DNA of 64,000 nucleotides from an uncultured Eubacteriales bacterium (GTDB lineage Bacteria > Bacillota > Clostridia > Christensenellales > CAG-138). The stretch covers positions 1-64,000 of the forward strand of contig UREK01000003.1 of assembly GCA_900546845.1 (NCBI GenBank), in the 5' to 3' direction. This document shows positions 1-7,472 of the stretch, piece by piece (the first letter of the stretch is position 1; every line of letters starts with the position of its first letter). The translations under genes and the position numbers were made by a program. The notes under the pieces were generated by a model. The model saw nothing but the letters and a program-made list of their open reading frames with translations. It did not search any database and had not been told where the DNA came from.

Positions 1-288
1 CATCTCATCCCACCACCCCAGGAAAACGCCATCAAAAAAATCTAACCAGAAGTTTGCAGGTAACACTACGAGGCTAATTAATTCCGTCAGATAACAGGTG
101 AAAAGCAGCTTCATTATTTCATTCAGCCATTCGACCCGGAGCTTTTTCCGCTTTATCGTGACCACTCTAATAATCGCATATATGATTCCTACAACACAGG
201 TTATTGGCACGGCTTGGAAAAAGTATCCCAGAATCGAGCCAGAATTCATTATTGACCTCAACCAGTTAAACACAACAAATTCCTCCAT
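1..288 (-). CDS. VanZ-like membrane protein, N-terminal part (runs off left edge)
   Basis: Reading the minus strand from an ATG at 288 gives an open frame of 96 codons that continues past base 1, so the C-terminus is missing. The start is fixed by an in-frame TAG seven codons upstream; no strong ribosome binding site is seen. The protein begins MEEFVVFNWLRSIM, then has a hydrophobic span (LGYFFQAVPITCVVGIIYAI), a basic loop with KRKK, and a second hydrophobic span around LLFTCYLTELISLVVLP. This layout resembles the N-terminus of VanZ-family proteins of Clostridia, integral membrane proteins linked in some species to teicoplanin tolerance. The family assignment is by pattern only. It lies downstream of the PadR/HAAS genes in the same direction and may share their transcript. 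Confidence 0.55.
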   Translation of the reverse strand, partial: MEEFVVFNWLRSIMNSGSILGYFFQAVPITCVVGIIYAIIRVVTIKRKKLRVEWLNEIMKLLFTCYLTELISLVVLPANFWLDFFDGVFLGWWDEM

Positions 289-352
289 TTTTCCACTTTC
301 TCTCTGTCTACCTACTGTCACATAAAACCGGGCAAATAGATACCCTCTCAAA

Positions 353-814
353 TCAAGCGTACCCTTTGTCCAGTACCGTCCAAGTACCATTGGCAGTTTT
401 TACAATAGTCCAGCTCCATTCATACGTACTATTTGCATTCCATGCCCCATAGGCAGTTTTGGGAGATTGAAAAGCGGAATCAAACACAATACATGCTACA
501 TACTCGTCGCCGGGAATTCTCCACTTGTTCTCATTTTCGAGTTCTCTCTGAGACCGTTCATCTCCGGCATATCGCAACGATAGATGATTGCACCCAATCA
601 TTTTTGCAAAGTCAAACTTTACTGCAAGAACAGCTGCATCGAGATCGGATTTTGAATAGACTTCCGACGTTCCGTAATCCACATTAACGGGACGGAAGAC
701 AATGAACGCAAAAACAGCGGCAATCAACACTATTACGGAAGTAAGAACTATGAGGCCCTTTTTCAGCCTATAGGCCTTGCGCTTGGCTTGGTATTCCGGC
801 TCATTCTTATAGGA
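353..814 (-). pseudogene. Membrane/extracellular half of a HAAS-type protein, cut off by an in-frame stop
   Basis: This reading frame continues directly, in the same frame, after the TAA that ends the HAAS ORF at 815-817. It encodes a basic stretch (YQAKRKAYRLKKG), one membrane helix (LIVLTSVIVLIAAVFAFIVF) and an extracellular domain of about 105 residues ending WTIVKTANGTWTVLDKGYA, which resembles DUF4829-type small secreted domains. No ATG with a ribosome binding site is found between the stop and the helix; the only in-frame candidate start is a GTG at 730, inside the helix. HAAS domain, basic linker, helix and outer domain is a known single-polypeptide order in Clostridia. I therefore read this as the second half of one broken gene. 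A sequencing error or stop readthrough would also explain it. Confidence 0.6.
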
Positions 815-997
815 TTAGTTATATTCGTTTGCGACCTCTCTTGGCTGACCAAGCTTTTCAATGGCCTCATCAATGGTCATGCCCGCATCCAACGATAACT
901 GTATCTCTGTTTGGATTCCCTCAATAATTCTCTGCTTAGTCTTCGGGTCAAGGCGAAGCGCCCTTTTGATTCTTGCGATATATGTACTGTGCGTCAT
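815..997 (-). CDS. HAAS-domain small protein (N-terminal half of a split gene)
   Basis: The ORF has 60 codons: a helical HAAS/DUF1700-like domain with the pattern THSTYIARIKRALRLDPK followed by IDEAIEKLGQPREVANEYN. In this family the domain sits on the cytoplasmic side of a membrane protein and is encoded next to a PadR regulator, exactly as here. The ATG overlaps the padR stop by four bases (ATGA) and has a good GGAGG upstream at 1009-1013 on the minus strand. The ORF ends at a TAA (815-817), after which the same frame stays open through a transmembrane segment, so the natural product was probably about 215 residues long. Confidence 0.65.
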   Translation of the reverse strand: MTHSTYIARIKRALRLDPKTKQRIIEGIQTEIQLSLDAGMTIDEAIEKLGQPREVANEYN

Positions 998-1335
998 TTT
1001 ACATCAACCTCCTGTCTGGATAGAAAGTAATCGACCCTCTCCACGAATTCGGCCCAAATTGCTTTCATTTGACTGAGCTGTTCACGGCCTTCTGGAGTAA
1101 TGACAAAGTTTTTCTTCTGTTTGCCATTGGGGACACTTTGAATCAGTCCGGCATCTTCCAGCCGGTAAAAAACAGGATATACTGATCCTTCACGCGCGCC
1201 GGAAAAGTATGGTGCGCCCTCATTATTCAGGATCGACATGACCTCTGATCCGTATAGCGATTGTTTCTCGATCAGAGATAGAAATATCATTTCCATAGTT
1301 CCACGCTTCAACTGCTGAAGATATGTTCCGTCCAT
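994..1335 (-). CDS. PadR family transcriptional regulator
   Basis: The 113-residue protein has the compact PadR winged-helix fold signature: LKRGTMEMIFLSLI, YGSEVMSIL, the wing segment REGSVYPVFYRLEDAGLI and KKNFVITPEGREQL, then a C-terminal dimerisation helix. PadR proteins repress their own operon and are released by drugs or envelope stress. The gene is first in a leftward operon with the HAAS gene (4-base overlap) and perhaps the VanZ-like gene. A consensus promoter and a long palindrome lie just upstream (1362-1421), consistent with autoregulation. Length and motifs fit the short PadR subgroup. The inducing signal is unknown. Confidence 0.88.
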   Translation of the reverse strand: MDGTYLQQLKRGTMEMIFLSLIEKQSLYGSEVMSILNNEGAPYFSGAREGSVYPVFYRLEDAGLIQSVPNGKQKKNFVITPEGREQLSQMKAIWAEFVERVDYFLSRQEVDVK

Positions 1336-1361
1336 TCACGACCACCTTCCTATGGCAACTC

Positions 1362-1421
1362 CTTAGGCAGACTAATTAGTGACACTAAGAAGATTATAGC
1401 ACGGCAGCATCGATAAGTCAA
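1362..1421 (-). promoter_or_regulatory. padR promoter with palindromic operator
   Basis: On the minus strand TTGACT (1421-1416) and TATAAT (1398-1393) are separated by exactly 17 bp. Immediately downstream, over the expected start of transcription, lies a 28-bp interrupted palindrome (1362-1389): CTTAG, a perfect core ACTAATTAGT at 1371-1380, then CTAAG, all on one centre of symmetry. PadR proteins typically bind long dyads at this position, so this is probably the autoregulatory operator. Confidence 0.75.
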
Positions 1422-1450
1422 TATTCTGAATACAATAGTGTTTATGTACG

Positions 1451-1472
1451 CACCGCAGGAATCCCTGCGGTG
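1451..1472 (-). terminator. Hairpin behind the 1491-1736 gene fragment
   Basis: A perfect 9-bp stem CACCGCAGG / CCTGCGGTG with a 4-base loop lies 19 bases past the stop of the minus-strand fragment. The T-richness is better on the plus side (TTGTTTTCT), so its working direction is uncertain. Confidence 0.45.
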
Positions 1473-1490
1473 TTGTTTTCTGCTTTGAAG

Positions 1491-1736
1491 TTACCTTTCT
1501 CTGTCAAAGGATTTCTTTCGTACCTTCTGCTGTCCGCCTTGCTCCTGCAACTGTCTGAGCCTGTTTCTAACACTCTCTTTTGGGGGAGGCGCAGACGGTC
1601 CGCTCTTTTCCTTAACCTGACGCTCCCATTCGGCAAGATCACGGTTGCACTTGTCAACTACGGCCTCCGCTTTGCGGTAGGTCGCCATGAATGCCTGCAC
1701 ATCGGGATAACCATCCTCCCAGAGAGTATTGGACAA
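1491..1736 (-). pseudogene. Fragment of an unrecognised, possibly conjugation-related protein
   Basis: The 81-codon open frame has no ATG: its first possible start is a TTG (1736-1734) directly after an in-frame TAA, so it looks like the remaining 3' end of a longer gene. It encodes a charged helical segment (VDKCNRDLAEWERQ) and a basic, low-complexity tail with SAPPPKESVRNRLRQLQEQ and ending KSFDRER. Such tails are seen at the C-termini of plasmid and conjugative-element proteins, for example relaxosome or DUF3801-type proteins, but the resemblance is weak. A hairpin follows the stop, which fits a former gene end. I do not assign a function. Confidence 0.35.
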
Positions 1737-1750
1737 GGGAGATTACACTT

Positions 1751-1870
1751 ATGAAAATCAGATGCGTATGGGAACATAACGGCAATGATAGCATTTTGTA
1801 TGCGGACAATTTCATCGGAGTCTTTAAAGAAGAATGGTCTTTGAGAAAAGTGCTAAGGCGTTTTATTTAG
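1751..1870 (+). pseudogene. Truncated N-terminus of a hypothetical protein
   Basis: An ATG at 1751 opens 39 codons beginning MKIRCVWEHNGNDSILY and ending RKVLRRFI before a TAG. The MK-RC-WEHNGNDS-LY-DNFIG pattern resembles the start of a longer family of hypothetical proteins from Clostridia, and the frame degenerates after the IGVF segment. I read it as a decayed gene start. There is no convincing ribosome binding site. Confidence 0.3.
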
Positions 1871-2565
1871 CATGACAGAATCCACGCAAAGGCTATATAT
1901 AGAATGGCAATAAAAACATTTGGCTCTGATGCGGTACGAAATGTGTTCCGATTTGATATATAAATCAAACAACAAAATTGAATATAATAAATTATGAGGA
2001 ATTCACTTGCTACTTTTGTGCGCTGCATGTATCATAATAATTAGAGTAGACGCTTAAGCGGACTTGCATTCAAGCAAGAGAATTTGCCATACAAGCAAAG
2101 AGCGTCGATAGATCTGCTTGCGCGGCACCGTTTAATCTTGAACGGATGTTGAGGCATTTGGAAAGTTCGCTGCTCAGCAGAACTTACACAAAATACAAAA
2201 CCGTTGAAGTCACAAGAAAACTGTATCATACCATCATAGTTTGTAATTTCGGGGCTGACCAATTCCAGCCAACTGCATGACAAACAGAAATTCCCGGCAT
2301 GGATAGCCAGAGCTGCAATGGCGGAAAGAAGCTGCACATCGGAAAGGAACCGGCAAGGAACAACGTGGGACTGATTGCTGAAAGGCGAGAATCTGGAAAA
2401 AGAGGGGGATGAGCATCTGCTGCAAACAGACGGCGGGATTAGGAGGACAAGAAGTGCGGCCGGGCGGAAGAACACAGCCGGTTCATATGGCCGGATCGCC
2501 GAGGACACGGGGGTTATGCGGTTCCCTTCTTAAAACCGTAAATTCACTATATTAGGAGGAGAATT
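1871..2565. other. Long intergenic stretch without a supported gene
   Basis: The first part (to about 2040) is AT-rich and closed in all frames. From 2041 to 2510 there are open frames on the minus strand, but they are rich in Ser, Arg and Cys, lack ribosome binding sites and look like chance frames. A short plus-strand frame around 2141-2277 (ERMLRHLESSLLSR, then VEVTRKLY) hints weakly at transposase debris. Only the AGGAGGAG site before 2566 is clearly functional. Confidence 0.5.
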
Positions 2566-3513
2566 ATGAAAAAGCGTCTGGTTCTTTTATTGGCATTTTT
2601 GATGGCGCTGAGCGTCCTGTCAGCTGCATCTGCAAGCGTCGGTAATATAGACATTGTAGACATAGAGCTGATCGGAAAGATGGATGTGATCCATACCGCG
2701 CTTTCAACGGCTGCGACAGATAATGCCAGCAGCATTGGCTCCACGAATGGCGGCTTTTATGGCGGCCTCTACTATGAGAATGGCAAGATCGTGCTTTTGA
2801 CCACAGAGCGGGGCAGCCAGTCCGCGGCGCTTGCCGCCTATCGCAGCGACAAGGACATAATCATTCGGCAATGCGATTATACCTATGCAGAGATCGAACA
2901 GGCGTGGAAGACAGTTGCGAACCATGCCGATGAAATACCGAATTTTGTGTCGGTAGGCATTGCACCGAAAAAGAACCGTGTCATCCTTGCAGTTGAAGAC
3001 GAATCGAAGTTCTGCCCGGAACAGTTTGCTTGGTTCCCGGGCAGCATTGTAGAGGTGGTTCAATCTGAACCGATTGCGCCGACTGCCAGCATTGGATGCG
3101 GGAACACGATGAAAAATGCCACTCGAGGAAACTACCCCAACGTCTCTGTGCCATCCACAGACCCGGGTAACTTGGGAGCAGCGGAAGCGACCGATACAGT
3201 CAATGTGCGCAGTGGACCCGGTACGAGTTACGCCATACTGGGGCAGTTGTATAGAGGGCAAACTGTGGCAACCTGGGCAGTAGAAGGCGATTGGGTGAAG
3301 ATCACTTATAAAATAGAGTCTCAGCCTGGTTATGTGCATATAAGCTATTTAAAGTGGGAGGAGGGCGAAGGCCCACAGTCCGCAGCGGACAGCCCTCTGC
3401 TCCCGCAGACCGGCGGCGAAGCTGCGCCGTTCGGGTTGCTGCTGGTGCTGGCGGCTGCCCTGGCTGGCGCGGCTGCGGTCCAAACAGTCAGGGCTCATTG
3501 CAAAATGAAATAG
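2566..3513 (+). CDS. LPXTG-anchored surface protein with SH3-like domain
   Basis: The 315-residue protein has a signal peptide (KKRLVLLLAFLMALSVLSAASA), an N-terminal domain of about 150 residues that I do not recognise (contains GGFYGGLYYENGKIVLLTT and FVSVGIAPKKNRVILAVED), and a bacterial SH3 domain at about 205-264 (TVNVRSGPGTSYAILGQL ... GYVHISYLK). The sorting signal LPQTG is at 279-283, followed by a hydrophobic helix and a short basic tail. It should be exported, cleaved by a class-A-like sortase and linked to peptidoglycan; the SH3 domain usually binds cell wall. No sortase gene is in the window. The start has AGGAGGAG seven bases upstream. The neighbours are unrelated, and it appears to be a single-gene unit. 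Confidence 0.85.
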   Translation: MKKRLVLLLAFLMALSVLSAASASVGNIDIVDIELIGKMDVIHTALSTAATDNASSIGSTNGGFYGGLYYENGKIVLLTTERGSQSAALAAYRSDKDIIIRQCDYTYAEIEQAWKTVANHADEIPNFVSVGIAPKKNRVILAVEDESKFCPEQFAWFPGSIVEVVQSEPIAPTASIGCGNTMKNATRGNYPNVSVPSTDPGNLGAAEATDTVNVRSGPGTSYAILGQLYRGQTVATWAVEGDWVKITYKIESQPGYVHISYLKWEEGEGPQSAADSPLLPQTGGEAAPFGLLLVLAAALAGAAAVQTVRAHCKMK

Positions 3514-3890
3514 GGCAGGGGTGGCATAATTGAAGCAGCACCAGCGGGAAGCTGGAGGTTTGCAGAGGAGCATGCTGCGCTGGGCAAGGGGTGCCTGAAA
3601 ACTCAGATCGGGCTTATTGAAGAGAGTGAATCGCCAATAAGCCCTGATTGCCTGAACAGCAAGTGAAAACAAAGATGCAGCGCGCGGCCGCGCGGATAGG
3701 CGGCTGCACGGCATGTGTATAGAGAAGCGGAACGATGCGGTAAGGAACCGTAAGCGCTTTGGGATGGATCAACAGCCTGCCCAGCAAATCTTCAATACAT
3801 TAATACATCGTTTCACCGCCGGGCTTACATTGCAATTTGGAAGAAATACGATCTGCCGCAATCAATTTACATTTGATTGTTTTTAACGCG
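3514..3890 (+). other. Intergenic region with one inverted repeat
   Basis: No gene is supported here. A 10-bp perfect stem GGGCTTATTG / CAATAAGCCC (3610-3619 and 3635-3644, 15-base loop) may end the surface-protein transcript, but no T run follows. The rest shows no open frame with a ribosome binding site and no repeat shared with other parts of the window. Confidence 0.4.
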
Positions 3891-3919
3891 TTGACAGCAT
3901 GCGGCAGGAAGGATAAAAT
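3891..3919 (+). promoter_or_regulatory. Promoter of the foldase gene
   Basis: TTGACA (3891-3896) and TAAAAT (3914-3919) are spaced by 17 bp, giving a predicted start near 3926, about 55 bases ahead of the foldase ATG, which has AAAGGAGAAAG upstream. Confidence 0.75.
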
Positions 3920-3980
3920 AGATAAGTCAGTTTAGAATGGGGCGTCGAATGACCAGGCCCCTTTACAAAGGAGAAAGAGA

Positions 3981-5168
3981 ATGCAAAACAAACGCAACGG
4001 CATGCGCGCCGTCCTGTTCACCTTGGCACTCGTGTTGGCTTTCGCCGCATTTGCCGGCTGTAACGCCACGGAAACCGATCCCGTTGTCGGGAAGGTTGGC
4101 GATATGGAGATCCGGTTCCAGACGTACTATAATGTTTATATCCAGAATATGTTCCGGGATATGTACCAAACCGGCACCTATGATGTATCCACGGCGGAGG
4201 CATTTCGCGCGTACCAGGACAAGATATTCGACACTATTATCGACAGCCTGCTGCCCATCTATGTTGCAAAGCAGGAGGGCGTAACGCTGACCGATGAGGA
4301 GGAGGCGCAGGTGCAGGAGGATCTGCAGAAGCAGATCGACAGCCTTTATGCCGGTTATGCAAGCAAGGTGGATCAGTCGATCACTGACGAAGCCGAGATC
4401 CGCGCTGCGGAAGAAAAGCTGCTGCTGGCAGATCTCAAAGCGAACGGGCTGACTTATAACAGCTATGTGAAGCAGCTGGAAGCGAGTCTGCGCGACGCAG
4501 CGATCGGTGAAAAATACATCAAGAGCCTGTTCGTGGAAGTGACGGTAAGCGATGATGAGATTCAGGCTCATTATGATAAGCAGCTCGCCTACTATCAGGA
4601 GCGCTATGCGGAGGATGCGGCAAACTATTATGATGATTATTCCGCTTATCTTGCAAACGGCGGCCTGCAGCCCCTCGTCGTGCCGGAGGGCTACAACTAC
4701 TATAAGCATATCCTTGTAATGAAAGCGAAGGAAGGCGAGGAGAAGGACGTTGACGCCATCGTGGCCGAGATTTATAAGAAGATCGAAGCGGGCGAGGATT
4801 TTGATGCGCTGATCGAAGAATACGGCGAGGATCCAGGCATGAAGAACGAACCCTATAAGACGGAAGGCTACATCCTGAGCGAGGCGAACGCTTCCGACTA
4901 TTACGAGGAGTTTGCGACGGCGGCGCTTGCGCTTGAAAACGAGGGCGACATTACTGCCGAGGCGATCGAGTCCACCGCCGGCAAGCATATCATCAAGAAG
5001 CTCGGGCCCGTGGAAGCGAAGACGGTTTCGCTTGACGAGGTGAAGGATACCGTCCGCGAGCTCGTGCAGAAGGAGAAGGAAGACGCGCTGTACAAAGAAC
5101 ACCTTGCCCAGTGGAAGGAAGAGGTCAAGATCGTTAAGCATTATAACCGCGTCGCCGGCGTAAAATAA
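3981..5168 (+). CDS. PrsA/SurA-like lipoprotein peptidyl-prolyl isomerase
   Basis: The 395-residue lipoprotein has a signal peptide ending in the lipobox AFAGC, so it is anchored outside the membrane. A SurA/PrsA N-terminal chaperone region rich in helices follows (residues about 40-230), then a parvulin-type PpiC domain around 245-350 (YYKHILVM, EDFDALIEEYGEDPG, GDITAEAIES, GKHIIKKLG) and a charged C-terminal helix. PrsA-type foldases help secreted proteins fold at the membrane-wall interface and are usually needed for exported enzymes and penicillin-binding proteins. The parvulin domain lacks some of the usual His/Cys active residues by eye, so it may act mainly as a chaperone. It has its own promoter; the GIY-YIG-like gene starts three bases after its stop. 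Confidence 0.88.
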   Translation: MQNKRNGMRAVLFTLALVLAFAAFAGCNATETDPVVGKVGDMEIRFQTYYNVYIQNMFRDMYQTGTYDVSTAEAFRAYQDKIFDTIIDSLLPIYVAKQEGVTLTDEEEAQVQEDLQKQIDSLYAGYASKVDQSITDEAEIRAAEEKLLLADLKANGLTYNSYVKQLEASLRDAAIGEKYIKSLFVEVTVSDDEIQAHYDKQLAYYQERYAEDAANYYDDYSAYLANGGLQPLVVPEGYNYYKHILVMKAKEGEEKDVDAIVAEIYKKIEAGEDFDALIEEYGEDPGMKNEPYKTEGYILSEANASDYYEEFATAALALENEGDITAEAIESTAGKHIIKKLGPVEAKTVSLDEVKDTVRELVQKEKEDALYKEHLAQWKEEVKIVKHYNRVAGVK

Positions 5169-5171
5169 GCC

Positions 5172-5489
5172 ATGGGCGGCAAGCCGTTGACCGCAGGGAT
5201 CTACCGCGCGTTTGATCCGGACACGGGGCAATCGTTCGTTGGGTTTACCTACAACTATGAAGGAACCCGTAAACGGCTGCGTTTTGAGTTGACGCTCAAC
5301 GCTTGCTCCTACAAGCCGCTGCAGGCGTTTTGGAACGAGCGGGGCGGGCTTATGATAGAACTCCTGGAGGCATATGTTCCGGACCCGGCGATGTCCGAAT
5401 TGGAAGCGGACGCGCATTTGCGCGCGAAGCTGTTTTCCTGGCAGGAGCGGCTCGGCACAGGCACGCGGCTGCTGCAAACGCAAATTTGA
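5172..5489 (+). CDS. GIY-YIG-like small protein
   Basis: The 105-residue protein begins with TAGIYRAFDPDTGQSFVG, which matches the GIY segment and following strand of the GIY-YIG fold, and continues with an RFELTLNACSYKPLQAFWNERG stretch and an E-rich C-terminal helical region. In Clostridia this subfamily of about 100-130 residues is annotated as GIY-YIG nuclease-related. Here the second half of the motif (YIG) is replaced by FVG, and activity is unproven. The ATG lies three bases after the foldase stop with no good ribosome binding site, suggesting translational coupling. The terminator-like hairpin at 5501-5523 follows the stop. Confidence 0.6.
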   Translation: MGGKPLTAGIYRAFDPDTGQSFVGFTYNYEGTRKRLRFELTLNACSYKPLQAFWNERGGLMIELLEAYVPDPAMSELEADAHLRAKLFSWQERLGTGTRLLQTQI

Positions 5490-5500
5490 CACAGATAGAA

Positions 5501-5523
5501 AAAGGGCGGGGATTCCCGCCCTT
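5501..5523 (+). terminator. Left copy of duplicated terminator hairpin (element copy 1)
   Basis: A GGGCGGG / CCCGCCC stem around a GATT loop, flanked by A and T runs, ends the foldase/GIY-YIG transcript. The same 23 bases recur exactly at 5725-5747 on the far side of the 201-bp repeat element. Confidence 0.7.
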
Positions 5524-5724
5524 CAGCTTGTCGAAAGAGGCTCTCCGGGTTTGTCAAGAGCCGCGGCCCTTGACTTTTGATCGCGAGCAGCGGCCTGTGC
5601 GGTGCGAGCGAAAAGCCTTGCGGCGCAAGGCTTTCTTTACACGGAGCGCTGGCCGCGCCATGGGCGCAAGCGCGATGTGAATTCCTCGATAAAGGAAGTG
5701 GCTCTGCCACTTGATCGACAGCCT
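5524..5724. mobile_element. Hairpin-rich ~200-bp repeat element, copy 1
   Basis: This 201-bp sequence recurs at 14032-14230 with roughly nine bases in ten identical by eye. It starts CAGCTTGTCGA and ends TCGACAGCCT, which form imperfect terminal inverted repeats. Inside are stem-loops GTCAAG..CTTGAC, AAAGCCTTGC-GGC-GCAAGGCTTT, and an end hairpin built on TCGATAAAGGAAGTGGC / GCCACTTGATCGA. No protein frame is conserved in a gene-like way. Both sides carry the same terminator hairpin (5501-5523 and 5725-5747). It could be a MITE-like element or a mobile structured RNA. Confidence 0.7.
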
Positions 5725-5747
5725 AAAGGGCGGGGATTCCCGCCCTT
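5725..5747 (-). terminator. Right copy of duplicated terminator hairpin (element copy 1)
   Basis: This is an exact copy of the 23 bases at 5501-5523, now positioned just past the stop of the leftward M3 peptidase. T runs on either side would allow termination in both directions. Confidence 0.7.
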
Positions 5748-5768
5748 TTCGCATGCCGGTAAGTTTTT

Positions 5769-7472
5769 CTATAGCGCTCGGTCGTCTGTTTCCGAAAGCG
5801 TTTTCAGGATGGGCGCGATCGCGCGCGCGACGCTTCCCTCCGCAAAGGGGTTGGAGAGGTTTGCGAGCTTAAGCAGCGCAAGATAGGGCTGGCTCCCGCC
5901 AGCGCAGCAAAGCCGGTAATAATCCGCCCAGGCAGCCGCGTGGTCTTCCTGCATCTTGCCGTAGAACTCGAACGCGCCCATGGAAGCGAGCGTATAATCG
6001 ATATAGTAGAACGGGTAGAGGAAGATGTGCAGCTTCTGCATCCAGAAGCCGCCTTTTTCCATAAAGGCATTCCCGTCGTAGCTGCGGTCCGGCAGGTATT
6101 TCTTCTCCAGTTCCTTCCAGGTGGCCGTGCGCTCTGCGGGCGTAAGATCCGGGTTGGCGTACACGATGTGCTGATATTCATCCACACACGCGCCGTATGG
6201 GATGAACTGAAGTGCGTCCGCCATATGCGAGAACCTGTATTTGGGGGCCTGCGCGCCAAAGAACAGCTCCATCCACGGATACGCGAAGAACTCCATGGAC
6301 ATGGAATGGATCTCATCAACCTCGCTGGTGCTGAAATAGTATTCCGGGAGTTCCTGATTGCGGCTTGCGCAGAACGCTTCGAACGCATGGCCGGCCTCAT
6401 GTGTCAGCACGTCCACATCCGCGGAGGTGCCGTTGAAGTTGGAGAAGATGAACGGGGAGTCATAATCCGGGATGAATGTGCAATAGCCACCGACTGCCTT
6501 GTTTGGCTTTGTATCGAGTTCCAGCAGCTCATGCTCGACCATGAAGTCGAAGAATTCCCCTGTTTCTTTGGAGAGCGCGCGGTACATCTTCTGCGCGCAG
6601 CCAACCATGAAGTCCCGATCCCCCACGGGCACAGCATTGCCGTCGGTAAAAGCATAGCTTTCGTCGTAATAGTGCAGCTTTTCCACGCCGATGCGCTCCG
6701 CCTGCCGGCGGCGCAGCTCCACGCAGGCAGGGACGATATGCTCCACCACCTGCGCGCGGAAACGCGCTACGTCCTCCGCGTCGTAATCCGTGCGGCCCAT
6801 GTTCAGGTAGCCAAGCGGAGTGAAGGTATCATAGCCCATGGCCTTTGCCATTTTATGCCGCAGGTGGACGAGCTTATCGTATATTTCGTCCAGCTTCGCT
6901 TCGTTTTCAACGAAAAATCCCGCCCAGGCTTCAAATGCGGCCTTGCGCACATCGCGGTCCGGGGATTCCATGTATTTAAGCAATCCGTAATTGTTGCAGA
7001 CCTCGCCGTTAAACTCGACCTTGCAGCTTGCCGCAAGCGCCTGATACTCGCTGCACAGACGGTTTTCCTCCTGCATGAAGGGGACGAGCGCAGGCGACAT
7101 CCGCTTGACGTTGAGCTCGGCGTTTGTGAACATCTGCTGCCCATAGCGTTCCGCAAGCTGCGCGCGGAACGGGGTTTCGGTGAGCGCTTTAGCGAATTCG
7201 AGCGAAAGCGCGGAGATCACGGGAGAAGCCTCATCGAAAAACTCCTGCTCCGCCTTATAAAACGGATCCTCTGTGTTGAGCGTGAAGCGGATTTCCGCGA
7301 GCGTGCTCATCGTCATCAGGCGTTTGGAAAAGGCGGATTCTTCCTTAACGACGGCCATGGCTTCCTCGAACGTTTTTGCATTGCGCATTGCTGCGGTCAG
7401 CTTGGCGATCGTCTCCCGCACTGCGTCGAGATCCGGACGTTCATATTTATAATCGTTGAATTTGCATGTCAT
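5769..7472 (-). CDS. M3 family oligoendopeptidase (first of tandem pair)
   Basis: The 567-residue cytosolic zinc metallopeptidase belongs to the M3 (PepF-like) family. The HExxH zinc motif is LTHEAGHAFEAF, with HEAGH at residues 358-362, and the helical N-terminal two thirds encloses the peptide channel. It should cleave short peptides, in line with peptide uptake elsewhere in the window. The best start is ATG at 7472-7470, which overlaps the upstream paralogue's TGA (ATGA) and has GGAGG ten bases before it; a TTG two codons earlier is less likely. The gene is about half identical by eye to its neighbour, so the pair arose by tandem duplication. An element-associated hairpin lies just past its stop. 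Confidence 0.9.
   Translation of the reverse strand: MTCKFNDYKYERPDLDAVRETIAKLTAAMRNAKTFEEAMAVVKEESAFSKRLMTMSTLAEIRFTLNTEDPFYKAEQEFFDEASPVISALSLEFAKALTETPFRAQLAERYGQQMFTNAELNVKRMSPALVPFMQEENRLCSEYQALAASCKVEFNGEVCNNYGLLKYMESPDRDVRKAAFEAWAGFFVENEAKLDEIYDKLVHLRHKMAKAMGYDTFTPLGYLNMGRTDYDAEDVARFRAQVVEHIVPACVELRRRQAERIGVEKLHYYDESYAFTDGNAVPVGDRDFMVGCAQKMYRALSKETGEFFDFMVEHELLELDTKPNKAVGGYCTFIPDYDSPFIFSNFNGTSADVDVLTHEAGHAFEAFCASRNQELPEYYFSTSEVDEIHSMSMEFFAYPWMELFFGAQAPKYRFSHMADALQFIPYGACVDEYQHIVYANPDLTPAERTATWKELEKKYLPDRSYDGNAFMEKGGFWMQKLHIFLYPFYYIDYTLASMGAFEFYGKMQEDHAAAWADYYRLCCAGGSQPYLALLKLANLSNPFAEGSVARAIAPILKTLSETDDRAL

Noticed and set aside
98..325. A 75-codon plus-strand frame at the left edge
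   Set aside because: The opposite strand gives a better membrane-protein frame (VanZ-like) that runs off the edge; the plus frame has no ribosome binding site.
2041..2508. A 155-codon minus-strand frame before the LPXTG gene
   Set aside because: Ser/Cys/Arg-rich composition, no start signal, and overlapping frames of equal quality suggest non-coding DNA.
3963..5492. A 509-codon open frame on the minus strand opposite the foldase and GIY-YIG genes
   Set aside because: It is a shadow of high third-position GC in the real genes: no domain pattern, no ribosome binding site, and it covers two genes with clear function.
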